The position numbers and the translations under genes are program-made. Source: Bacteroidota bacterium (GTDB taxonomy: Bacteria; Bacteroidota; Bacteroidia; Chitinophagales; Chitinophagaceae). Taken from it: DNA of 19,959 nucleotides. The stretch's first letter is position 1, and every line of letters begins with the position of its first letter. This document shows positions 7,710 through 14,948 of this stretch, piece by piece. The notes under the pieces are model-generated. The model did not search any database. It was not told where the DNA came from and saw only the letters and a list, made by a program, of their open reading frames with translations. The stretch is from assembly GCA_023423015.1 (NCBI GenBank), contig JAFAGE010000353.1, positions 1-19,959 of the forward strand, written 5' to 3'.

Positions 7710-9168
7710 GTGCGTGACTTTCCTTGATGCCTGCGTTAGATATTTTGATGAACTGTGATTCATTCTGAAGTGCAGCGATATCAGCAGCGCCACAATATCC
7801 CATTCCTGATCTTAAGCCGCCAACATACTGGTAAACAATTTCACTGATTGAGCCCTTATATGCAACACGTCCTTCAATTCCTTCCGGAACAAATTTCTTC
7901 AGGTCGTCTTCCACATCCTGGAAATACCTGTCGCCACTTCCCTGGCTCATCGCACCTATAGAACCCATGCCCCTGTACTGTTTGAACTTTCTTCCCTCAT
8001 AGATGATTGTCTCCCCGGGGCTTTCTTCGGTTCCTGCAAAAACACTTCCCATCATTACAACATTCGCGCCTGCAGCTAAAGCCTTCACCATGTCGCCTGT
8101 ATACCGGATACCACCATCTGCAATCAATGGAATATTTCTTTCTTTGAGTACAGACGCAGCCTCCATGATGGCTGTAATCTGCGGAATACCTGCACCTGCA
8201 ACAATCCTTGTTGTACAGATAGAGCCAGGGCCGATGCCTACTTTTACCGCATCTGCTCCTGCATCAGCCAGTGCCTTTGCTCCTGCTGCCGTTCCCACAT
8301 TACCTGCAATCACCTGGAGGTTCGGAAAGGATTTCTTCACAGCCTTCAGAGCTTCAATCACCCCTTTGCTATGTCCGTGGGCACTGTCAAGGCACACAAC
8401 ATCTACGCCGATATTCTGCAAAGCTCCTGCACGCTCCAGCATGTCGCGCGTAATTCCCAGTGCAGCTCCAACAAGGAGACGTCCATAATTATCCTTGACT
8501 GCATTCGGGTGACTGGTTAGTTGAAGTATATCGCGGTAAGTAATGAGGCCGACCAGCTGGCCGGAATTATTAACAACGGGGAGCTTTTCAATTTTATACT
8601 GGCTCAGTATCTTTTTCGCTTTAACCAGGTCGGTGCCTTCGGGTGCGGTGATGAGATTTTCTTTTGTCATCACTTCACTCACTTTCCTGTTATTGTCTGT
8701 TTCGAAACGAAGATCCCGGTTAGTGAGAATTCCAGCTAGTTTTTTATCGTGATCAACCACAGGGATTCCGCCAATCTTATTTTCCTTCATCAGCTTCAAT
8801 GCATCGCCGATCGTTGCGTCGGAATCAAGCGTGACAGGATCGATGATCAGGCCACTTTCGCTACGCTTCACTTTCCGAACCTGTTCCACCTGTTTTTCGA
8901 TACTCATATTCTTATGTAGAATACCGATACCTCCTTCACGTGCAAGCGCAATTGCAAGGGTGGCTTCGGTAACCGTATCCATAGCAGCAGACATCATCGG
9001 AATATTCAAACCGATCTGGCCTGTTAGCTGAGTTCGGATATTTACCTCGCGTGGAAGTATCTGTGAATAGGCTGGTACAAGAAGAACATCATCAAACGTT
9101 ACTCCTTCGCCGAAAAACTTATTTGAAGAGGGGAAATTGTTGGCAGAGCCGCCATTTATTGTTGCCAT
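7666..9168 (-). CDS. guaB: Inosine-5'-monophosphate dehydrogenase
   Basis: 500 residues, ATG at 9168, TAA at 7666-7668. A TTG two codons upstream (9174) lies inside the promoter -7 box and is rejected as start. The enzyme oxidises IMP to XMP with NAD+, the committed step of GMP synthesis in the cytoplasm. Features seen: N-terminal barrel strand FGEGVTFDDVLLVPAYS (19-35); two CBS domains inserted at about 107-220 (KIGGIPVVD, KIEKLPVVN); the catalytic loop GPGSICTT with Cys318; phosphate-binding ADGGIRYTGD and MMGSVFAGT; the YRGMGSIGAM segment (398-407); and the EGRVAYKG flap with Arg434 and Tyr437. Length is normal for bacterial GuaB. It lies 47 bp downstream of the dprA stop, with its own near-consensus promoter in that gap. 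Confidence 0.98.
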   Translation of the reverse strand: MATINGGSANNFPSSNKFFGEGVTFDDVLLVPAYSQILPREVNIRTQLTGQIGLNIPMMSAAMDTVTEATLAIALAREGGIGILHKNMSIEKQVEQVRKVKRSESGLIIDPVTLDSDATIGDALKLMKENKIGGIPVVDHDKKLAGILTNRDLRFETDNNRKVSEVMTKENLITAPEGTDLVKAKKILSQYKIEKLPVVNNSGQLVGLITYRDILQLTSHPNAVKDNYGRLLVGAALGITRDMLERAGALQNIGVDVVCLDSAHGHSKGVIEALKAVKKSFPNLQVIAGNVGTAAGAKALADAGADAVKVGIGPGSICTTRIVAGAGIPQITAIMEAASVLKERNIPLIADGGIRYTGDMVKALAAGANVVMMGSVFAGTEESPGETIIYEGRKFKQYRGMGSIGAMSQGSGDRYFQDVEDDLKKFVPEGIEGRVAYKGSISEIVYQYVGGLRSGMGYCGAADIAALQNESQFIKISNAGIKESHAHDIEITREAPNYSR

Positions 9169-9171
9169 GTG

Positions 9172-9204
9172 CAAAGATAGGGTCCTGCATAAATTTGCAC
9201 AAAA
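9172..9204 (-). promoter_or_regulatory. guaB promoter, implying a leaderless mRNA
   Basis: On the minus strand TTTTG (9204-9200), a 20-bp spacer and TATCTTTG (9179-9172) match the Bacteroidetes sigma-ABfr consensus TTTG-N~19-TAnnTTTG, with the -7 box exact. Only three bases separate the box from the guaB ATG, so transcription would be expected to begin at or within a base or two of the start codon. Confidence 0.7.
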
Positions 9205-9215
9205 TGATTTTTTAG

Positions 9216-10322
9216 TTAACGATCTGTTATAGCGAAACGCTTACCCGGAACGCTTCTTACCAGTCCTGCCATTTCCAGGTTCAGCAAGGATGCTGCCAGC
9301 GTACTGCTGCTTAAAGAAAGCGACATAGACAATTCTTCTATGCCGGCTACTTCTTTGTTCACCAGGTATTCAACGATCTTCTGTTCTGTTTCGTCAAGTG
9401 TTGTGAATAATTCCTTCTGAATCACCCGTGAGTGCCTGTTTTTGTCAAGCCATCCCATCATTTCTGCCACCTGTTCGGGATCGCTTAACAATGCTGCTTT
9501 ATTTGTGCGGATTAATTCATTACACCCGCTGCTCTTGGCATCTATGGTTCTTCCCGGAACCGCGAATACATCGCGATTATAGCCATGAGCCATGTTCGCA
9601 GTAATCATACTGCCACCTTTGATGCCGCTTTCAACGATTATTGTTGCATCGCTTATACCGGCAACTACGCGGTTGCGGCTTGGGAAGTTATGTTTATCGG
9701 GTTTTGTTTTACTCCTGAATTCTGTCAATAACCCGCCATTTTTCAGCATCTGCTTTGCAAGTGATACATGCTCATAGGGGTAGATTATGTCTAAGCCATG
9801 ACCAACAACACCAACTGTAGGCACATCATGTTTTACCGCTGCTTTGTGCGCAATCGCATCAATGCCAAATGCGAGGCCGCTTACAACAATGCAATTTGCA
9901 TCTGCCAGCATTTTTACCAGTTTTTCCGTTACCGATTTTCCATATTCGGTGTTGTTGCGTGTGCCTACCACAGCAACGATCCGCCTGTGATTGAGCGATG
10001 CCGCTCCTTTGTAAAATAACACAGCGGGTGGATCGTAGCAGTTTAACAATCGTTGCGGGTATTCCGGGTCTGTAAGGAAAATTATTTTTATGCCATACCT
10101 GGTTGCAAATTCAAATTCATCTTCTGCCTTGCTGAACCCGGTAAACCTGCAGATACTTGTAGCACGGGCTTCGCCGATGCCATCAATTCTTTCCAACTCG
10201 TTTTTAGCCGCATGAAACACGGCACTGGCCGAACCGAAATGATCAATCAACGCTTTCGCATGTACGTGACCGATAGTAGGCACGTCCAACAGTGCCAGCT
10301 GGTATATGGTTTCGGGATACAT
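9216..10322 (-). CDS. dprA: DNA-processing protein DprA
   Basis: 368 residues, ATG at 10322, TAA at 9216-9218. DprA (Smf) binds incoming single-stranded DNA in the cytoplasm and loads RecA during natural transformation. Domain order is complete: an N-terminal HhH/SAM-like region (about 10-60, with IDGIGEARATSIC); the Rossmann DprA domain with GTRNNTEYG (120-128), SGLAFGIDAIAHKAA (148-162), FPSRNRVVAGIS (213-224) and ESGIKGGSMITA (231-242); and a C-terminal winged-helix domain (about 305-365). It begins five bases after the stop of the TPR/OmpA gene, so it is probably co-transcribed with it. dprA is widely conserved even in species not known to be transformable, so its presence alone does not prove competence. 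Confidence 0.96.
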   Translation of the reverse strand: MYPETIYQLALLDVPTIGHVHAKALIDHFGSASAVFHAAKNELERIDGIGEARATSICRFTGFSKAEDEFEFATRYGIKIIFLTDPEYPQRLLNCYDPPAVLFYKGAASLNHRRIVAVVGTRNNTEYGKSVTEKLVKMLADANCIVVSGLAFGIDAIAHKAAVKHDVPTVGVVGHGLDIIYPYEHVSLAKQMLKNGGLLTEFRSKTKPDKHNFPSRNRVVAGISDATIIVESGIKGGSMITANMAHGYNRDVFAVPGRTIDAKSSGCNELIRTNKAALLSDPEQVAEMMGWLDKNRHSRVIQKELFTTLDETEQKIVEYLVNKEVAGIEELSMSLSLSSSTLAASLLNLEMAGLVRSVPGKRFAITDR

Positions 10323-10327
10323 TTTTT

Positions 10328-12256
10328 TTATTGCTGCACTACTTTCATTTCGGTGCGCCTGTTCTTTGCTCTGCCTTCATCGGTGTTGTTGTCAGCAATC
10401 GGAACAGTTGCTCCAAAACCTTTAGATGAGAGTCGGTTGGCAGCGATTCCCCCTGAAACCAGGTATTGAACCACTGCATTTGCACGATTATTCGAAAGCC
10501 TGAGATTGTCGGCCGCATTTCCCGTATTGTCGGTGTGGCCATTTATCCGGATTTTCAGTGAAGGATTTTCTTTCATTAACCGGACTACGTTGTCGAGTTC
10601 AACAAACGATTCAGCTTTTAACTCAAATTTGTTTACGTCGAAGAAGATGTTCTGCAGAATAACACTTGCATCTGCCTCGATAGGTTGAAGCGGGATGTCT
10701 ATATTGTATGTTGAATCAACAATGTGATTCGTTAACGAAAAATTATACGAAAAGAACAGGTAACCTTTTCTGTTTACATTAAAAGCATAGTCGTGTCCGA
10801 CAGGCAAAGTGATCAGGTAATTTCCTGTTTCATCGGTTTGTACGCGGCTGATGGTTTCTTTGTTTGAAAGATCAGTCAGTTCTACAGCTGACGGCAGGCC
10901 TTTCTGTGTTTTTGCGTCGAACACTTTTCCTTTTACCCAAAGGGTTCTGGCAGGTCGTACGTCGTCTCTTAATTCAAACGAATAAATATCCAACCCTCCA
11001 CGGCTGTCGCTTCTGTCGCTCGCATAGTATGCTGTTTTACCATCTGCTGCAACTACCAGGCTTCCTTCGTTTTCTATCGTATTTATGGGATATCCAAGAT
11101 TCTCAGCCGTATCCCATTTTCCACCGGGAATTTTTTTCACAAGAAATAAATCGTCTCCACCATATCCGGGATGTCCGTCGGAAGTGAAATAAAGCGTCTG
11201 GTTGTCGGCGTGAATAAAAGGACAACTTTCATTTCCGGCAGTATTTATCTGGGGGCCCGCATTCACAGGTTTGGTCCATGAGCCATCGGGTTGACGGTGG
11301 CTGATGTAGATATCGCTTTTACCAAGGCCCCCTGCGCGGTTACTCGCAAAATAAAGATCACGTTTGTCGGGCGACAACGAAGGCGCCGATTCCCAGGCTT
11401 CTGTGTTGATGGTTTCCCCCAGGTTTTCAGGAGTACTCCATCCCTCACTTGTGTGATAAGAAATGTAGAGGTCGCAGCTTCCAAATCCCTCCGGGAAATT
11501 GCAGCCTGTAAAAATCAACCATTCGCCATCCTGCGAAATATTCTGCGCACCCTCGTTGCTATTGGTGTTGATGTCCCCCGGCAGACCCTTTGCTCTGGAC
11601 CATGATTCTTCTGTGCGCGCAGCCTCGTAAAAGTCTTCATTTATATTGTTCACCCTCCTGGTGTAAACTAACCTGGAGCCATCAATCGTGATAGTGGGGA
11701 AATATTCCGAAACAGCGCTATTAACGCTGTCGCCAAGGTTTATGGGATTAAACTGATAATTGTCGTTTGCTTTCTTCGCAGCATAGTCAATCGCAAAAGA
11801 ATAACATTGTTTGCGGTATTCGCCAGCCAGGCGACTGGAAGCCCGCAGATCGCTGATCGAAAGAAAATCATTGATGGCGTTTAATGCTTTCTCAAATTTG
11901 CCAAGGCCTGCTAGATTGATAGAGTAGGGAAGGGAATAGTCCCGGAAATAATTGGAGTCGATCGCTTTTGCTTTTTCATAATTCTCAATGGCTTTCGCAT
12001 AGTTTTTTATCTCACCATAAATTCCCCCGATTGAAAGGTATGCGTCGGCAAACTTTGGTTCAAGACGTGTGGATTGTTCAAGTAGGCTAATGCTTTTTGC
12101 GTAATCTCCTTCCCCGGCCAGGTTAAGTGCCTGCGTGTAAAGGTCGCTGGCTTTTTTGCCGATTTTAGCCGGATTATATTGAGAGTATCCCAGCAGGGTT
12201 GCAATCGTTAAAACTATGGTACAAACTAAATATCTGAATCTCATCTTACGGAACAT
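10328..12256 (-). CDS. TPR/beta-propeller/CRD/OmpA protein, PorE-like architecture
   Basis: 642 residues from ATG 12256 (overlapping queE by 11 bp); an equally good ATG at 12244 starts one base after the queE stop. Stop is TAA at 10328-10330. The order of parts is: signal peptide (RYLVCTIVLTIATLLGYSQ); TPR repeats at about 34-133; a PD40/WD40-like beta-propeller at about 168-430 with repeated LSPDKRDLYFASNR-type blades; a carboxypeptidase-regulatory-like beta-sandwich at about 438-525; and an OmpA C-terminal peptidoglycan-binding domain at 535-642 with NGHTDNTGN (Asp576) and LSNNRA (Arg591). This is the same four-module order as PorE, a periplasmic type IX secretion component in Porphyromonas. 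Unlike PorE, which is a lipoprotein, no lipobox Cys follows the signal peptide. Bacteroidota often carry several paralogues, so orthology is not proven. Confidence 0.88.
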   Translation of the reverse strand: MFRKMRFRYLVCTIVLTIATLLGYSQYNPAKIGKKASDLYTQALNLAGEGDYAKSISLLEQSTRLEPKFADAYLSIGGIYGEIKNYAKAIENYEKAKAIDSNYFRDYSLPYSINLAGLGKFEKALNAINDFLSISDLRASSRLAGEYRKQCYSFAIDYAAKKANDNYQFNPINLGDSVNSAVSEYFPTITIDGSRLVYTRRVNNINEDFYEAARTEESWSRAKGLPGDINTNSNEGAQNISQDGEWLIFTGCNFPEGFGSCDLYISYHTSEGWSTPENLGETINTEAWESAPSLSPDKRDLYFASNRAGGLGKSDIYISHRQPDGSWTKPVNAGPQINTAGNESCPFIHADNQTLYFTSDGHPGYGGDDLFLVKKIPGGKWDTAENLGYPINTIENEGSLVVAADGKTAYYASDRSDSRGGLDIYSFELRDDVRPARTLWVKGKVFDAKTQKGLPSAVELTDLSNKETISRVQTDETGNYLITLPVGHDYAFNVNRKGYLFFSYNFSLTNHIVDSTYNIDIPLQPIEADASVILQNIFFDVNKFELKAESFVELDNVVRLMKENPSLKIRINGHTDNTGNAADNLRLSNNRANAVVQYLVSGGIAANRLSSKGFGATVPIADNNTDEGRAKNRRTEMKVVQQ

Positions 12257-12869
12257 GAATGTATTTGTGTATCTGCAGCGAGAATTCCCATTGCGGATTA
12301 TCCTTTATATAGTCGATAATCATCGGTGTTACGGTTGCAGACTTTTCCCATTCGGGCTGCAGGTATAATTTACATTGATTCGAAACCAACGCAGCATATT
12401 TCTCAGCCCAGGCGAAATCGGATTTGTTGAAAACCACCACTTTCAGCTCATTTGCCAATGGTAATATTTCAGGAAGTGGTGCTTTGAATTTTTTTGGCGA
12501 CAGGCATATCCAGTCCCAATTGCCCGACAATGGTGAGCTTCCGGATGTTTCTATATTAATCACAAAACCGGCAGCGTGTAAGGCTTCCGTAAGCTTCGTG
12601 CAATCATGCATTAGTGGTTCGCCGCCTGTAATAACTGCCAGGCGCCCCGGGTGACGGCTTGCATCGGCAACAATCTCTTCGATACTCTTCCTTGGGTGCC
12701 GGGTTTCTTCCCAACTATCCTTTACATCGCACCAAACACAGCCTACATCACAGCCTGCCAGCCTGATAAAATAGGCTGCCCGACCTTGGTGAAATCCTTC
12801 ACCCTGAATTGTATAAAAAGCCTCCATTACCGGTAAGGTAGTGGCGGCAACCTGGGTAGACATTTGCAT
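12246..12869 (-). CDS. queE: 7-carboxy-7-deazaguanine synthase QueE
   Basis: 207 residues from ATG 12869 to TAA 12246-12248. The frame stays open upstream to 12998, but that part is tandem repeat, so it is excluded; a second ATG at 12863 is also possible. QueE is a radical-SAM enzyme that converts 6-carboxytetrahydropterin to 7-carboxy-7-deazaguanine, on the way to preQ0 and queuosine in tRNA. Evidence: FYTIQGEGFHQGR at the N-terminus, the cluster-binding C40-x3-C44-x2-C47 (GCDVGCVWCD), ITGGEP (80-85), and ETSG (107-110) for SAM and substrate binding. Length is normal for the family. The 3' end overlaps or abuts the TPR/OmpA gene. No queC, queD or queF is in the window. Confidence 0.93.
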   Translation of the reverse strand: MQMSTQVAATTLPVMEAFYTIQGEGFHQGRAAYFIRLAGCDVGCVWCDVKDSWEETRHPRKSIEEIVADASRHPGRLAVITGGEPLMHDCTKLTEALHAAGFVINIETSGSSPLSGNWDWICLSPKKFKAPLPEILPLANELKVVVFNKSDFAWAEKYAALVSNQCKLYLQPEWEKSATVTPMIIDYIKDNPQWEFSLQIHKYIHVP

Positions 12870-12875
12870 CTGGCG

Positions 12876-12911
12876 CAAAGTTCGTCGTTTCAAGCCGGAA
12901 TGTTCGTCAAA
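12876..12911 (-). promoter_or_regulatory. Possible weak queE promoter abutting the tandem repeat
   Basis: On the minus strand GAACTTTG (12883-12876) matches TAnnTTTG at all but the first base and lies six bases before the queE ATG at 12869. The nearest upstream TTTG (12911-12908) lies inside the first tandem-repeat unit, 24 bp away, longer than the usual spacer. The call is tentative. Confidence 0.3.
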
Positions 12912-13065
12912 GGACTGTTTATTTGGATGTTGCCCCAAGCCGGAATGTCCGTCAAAGACTGTTATCTGGATGTTGCCCCAAGCCGAAATGACCGTCAAAG
13001 ACTGTTATTTGGATGTTGCCCCAAGCCGGAATGTTCGTCAAAGGACTGTTATTTGGATGTTGCCC
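12892..13065. repeat. Four-copy tandem repeat of 43-45 bp between queE and folD
   Basis: Four head-to-tail units begin with AAGCCGRAATG: 12892-12936 (45 bp), 12937-12979 (43 bp), 12980-13022 (43 bp) and 13023-13065 (43 bp, ending CCC then G). All contain GTCAAAG, GACTGTT and GGATGTTGCCC. Units differ by a few substitutions (TTCG, TCCG, ACCG) and small insertions (AAGG versus AAG; TTTATTT versus TTATTT), with units 1 and 4 most alike. There are no unique spacers, so it is not a CRISPR array. It fills most of the 244-bp gap upstream of queE. Confidence 0.93.
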
Positions 13066-13113
13066 GGGGCATACAGGAGCTCTCCCCCAATCAGCACCAG
13101 CTAAAGCCAATGT

Positions 13114-13995
13114 TCAGGCTAATTCCCGTGCCATGCAGGCAAGGAAGGTGTTTTTCATTAATGCTGCAATCGTCATAGGTCCCACACCACCCGGAACAGG
13201 AGTGATATAACTGCATTTGGGAGCTACTTCATCAAAGTCAACATCTCCTTTTATTGAATATCCTCTTTTTTTTGTGGCATCGGGTACCCTGCTTATCCCA
13301 ACATCAATTACGATTGCACCTTCCTTCACCATATCGCCACGCAGGTATCCTGGCCTTCCGATTGCCGCCACAATAATGTCGGCGCTTAAACAGATTTCCT
13401 TCAGATTTTTTGTTTTCGAATGACAGAGGGTAACCGTACAATTTCCCGGCACGGACGGCGCACTTAACAGAATACTCATCGGGCGGCCTACAATATTGCT
13501 CCTGCCTAACACTACTGCGTGCATTCCGGCAGTATTAATCTTATAATATTCCAGCAATAACATAATGCCGTAAGGGGTGGCAGGAACAAAGGTTGGCAGA
13601 CCCTGTACCAGCCTTCCGACATTCGTTGGATGAAAACCATCAACATCTTTCCTGTAATCGATGGCATCAATCACCTTCTGCTCGGAAATGTGAACCGGGA
13701 GCGGTAGCTGAACCAGGATGCCATCTACATCTGCATCGTCATTCAGGTTGGAAATGGTAGCCAGTAATTCAGACTCGCTGATATTTTCGTCGAGGCGGAT
13801 AAGCGAAGATTTATAACCTATCTCCTCGCAGGTTCTCACCTTTGAACCAACATATGTCTCGCTGGCTCCGTTGCTACCGACAAGTACTGCTGCCAAATGA
13901 GGCACTTTGCGTCCTTCTTTCAATAAATCGGCAACTTTTATTTTCAGTTCATCCTTTGTTGCTTGCGATACTATTTGCCCATCCAGAATTTTCAT
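13114..13995 (-). CDS. folD: Bifunctional methylenetetrahydrofolate dehydrogenase/cyclohydrolase FolD
   Basis: 293 residues, ATG at 13995, TGA at 13114-13116. FolD interconverts 5,10-methylene-, methenyl- and 10-formyl-tetrahydrofolate with NADP+ in the cytoplasm, supplying one-carbon units for purines and formyl-Met. Seen: SETYVGSK with catalytic Tyr48 and Lys52; GILVQLPLP (92-100); KDVDGFHPTN (116-125); the nucleotide-binding VVLGRSNIVGRP (161-172); and the C-terminal signature TPVPGGVGPMT (265-275). Length is typical. It is transcribed divergently from the gene at 14112 and has a near-perfect promoter ending four bases before its ATG. The queE gene lies downstream on the same strand, separated by the tandem repeat. 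Confidence 0.98.
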   Translation of the reverse strand: MKILDGQIVSQATKDELKIKVADLLKEGRKVPHLAAVLVGSNGASETYVGSKVRTCEEIGYKSSLIRLDENISESELLATISNLNDDADVDGILVQLPLPVHISEQKVIDAIDYRKDVDGFHPTNVGRLVQGLPTFVPATPYGIMLLLEYYKINTAGMHAVVLGRSNIVGRPMSILLSAPSVPGNCTVTLCHSKTKNLKEICLSADIIVAAIGRPGYLRGDMVKEGAIVIDVGISRVPDATKKRGYSIKGDVDFDEVAPKCSYITPVPGGVGPMTIAALMKNTFLACMARELA

Positions 13996-13999
13996 GCGC

Positions 14000-14032
14000 C
14001 AAAGTTAGCGCGGCATTTAAACTCACCCAAAA
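14000..14032 (-). promoter_or_regulatory. folD promoter, implying a leaderless mRNA
   Basis: On the minus strand TTTTG (14032-14028), a 20-bp spacer and TAACTTTG (14007-14000, exact TAnnTTTG) lie directly upstream of folD, with four bases between the box and the ATG. Spacer length and geometry match the guaB promoter. Confidence 0.7.
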
Positions 14033-14075
14033 GATGGGTAAAAGAATAAAACGGCGGATCAGCAGTGTTTTTCCC

Positions 14076-14107
14076 TTGGTTAAACATCCGCCCTGATTTC
14101 ATATTTG
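14076..14107 (+). promoter_or_regulatory. Candidate promoter of the 14112-17012 operon
   Basis: TTG (14076-14078), a 21-bp spacer and CATATTTG (14100-14107, one mismatch to TAnnTTTG) end four bases before the ATG at 14112. It is divergent from the folD promoter. Confidence 0.5.
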
Positions 14108-14111
14108 AACC

Positions 14112-14942
14112 ATGATTTGTGGAAAGCGCAGTGTGATGTTGGGTTTAACTATCTGGATGGCAACTGTTGTAACCGGCCAGCGTTTGTATTATCCCGTTGA
14201 ATACACAGGCATTGGACCCACTGCAATAAATTCGGGCCATTTATCTGCACCGGCATATTCCGTTCAACATCCCGCAGCCCCCGTTACGGATGCTAATTTT
14301 TCTGCTGCTGTTTATGCTGAAAAAAAATACATGAGCAGTGAACTGGTAAACCTGTTAGCTGTCTCCACTTTCAGCAATGAAAAGAGCTCTACGTTATTCG
14401 CTTTCCAGCAGTTTGGATACACCGGTTACCGTGAAAGACAAGTTACATTGGGTTATTGCAAAAACCTTGGAGCAATAAGTGCAGGAGTTCAGTTCCGGTA
14501 TATTATTACGAAATCGCTGCATCAAAAAATCATATCCGGGATCTGGACGATGGCTGGAGCAGCATGGAAATTATCCGAAACGGTTACCGCCGCAATTAAG
14601 TTGGTCAATCCCCGGCAATTTTTTCAAACGAGCGATTCGACCACATTCAGGTTTGCTTCTGCTTTTCAACTCGGTTTTGGCTACCAGGTAAATGAGTCAT
14701 TGTACATAGGTATAGAGTCGGCCAAAGAGGAGCAACAGCCGCATGGTGTTGCCGCACTCATCTTATTCAAACCTGCTGATAAATACCTGATACGAGCCTG
14801 GTGGATCACCCATTCAAACCAACCGGGTTTAATAATCGCCTGGAAATCGGGGGCAACAGAAATCTGCACCGGCATCAGCTATCATCGTGTGCTTGGGATC
14901 ACCCCTTCTGCCGGCCTTGTATTGCATAGCAAAAAGAAGTAA
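14112..14942 (+). CDS. Probable outer-membrane beta-barrel protein, PorV/PorQ-like
   Basis: 276 residues, ATG at 14112, TAA at 14940-14942. The N-terminus has basic residues (CGKRS) followed by a hydrophobic core (VMLGLTIWMATVV) and TGQ, a Sec signal peptide. An internal ATG at 14136 would lose the basic n-region. The mature part starts with a Ser-Val-Gln-His-Pro-Ala-Ala segment (50-56), resembling the SxxxNPA motif of PorV/PorQ/FadL-type barrels. It continues in alternating amphipathic strands with many Gly/Tyr (FQQFGYTGYRERQVTLGYCK, GAISAGVQFRYI). No catalytic motif was seen. The next gene starts six bases downstream, so the two form an operon. The barrel assignment is fairly firm; the PorV/PorQ relation is an inference from general wording. 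Confidence 0.72.
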   Translation: MICGKRSVMLGLTIWMATVVTGQRLYYPVEYTGIGPTAINSGHLSAPAYSVQHPAAPVTDANFSAAVYAEKKYMSSELVNLLAVSTFSNEKSSTLFAFQQFGYTGYRERQVTLGYCKNLGAISAGVQFRYIITKSLHQKIISGIWTMAGAAWKLSETVTAAIKLVNPRQFFQTSDSTTFRFASAFQLGFGYQVNESLYIGIESAKEEQQPHGVAALILFKPADKYLIRAWWITHSNQPGLIIAWKSGATEICTGISYHRVLGITPSAGLVLHSKKK

Positions 14943-14948
14943 TCGTTT

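Noticed and set aside
8003..8488. 161-residue ORF on the plus strand inside guaB
   Set aside because: It is an antisense shadow of a strongly conserved gene, with low-complexity Ala/Pro/Ser-rich translation and no family resemblance.
9169..9174. TTG start of guaB at 9174
   Set aside because: It lies in the -7 promoter box; the ATG at 9168 fits the family N-terminus.
10053..10469. 138-residue plus-strand ORF across the dprA / OmpA junction
   Set aside because: It is antisense to two recognised genes and has no recognisable domain.
12870..12998. N-terminal extension of QueE by 43 residues
   Set aside because: The extension is translated tandem repeat, the QueE family starts close to the FYTIQGEG motif, and ATG 12869 gives normal length.
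12892..13065. CRISPR array
   Set aside because: The repeats are directly contiguous with no unique spacers of regular length, and no cas gene is present.
12841..13178. Plus-strand ORFs with repeated Asp-Cys-Tyr-Leu-Asp-Val peptide
   Set aside because: They are translations of the tandem repeat; unit length is not a multiple of three, so the frame is not preserved between copies, and they overlap queE and folD.
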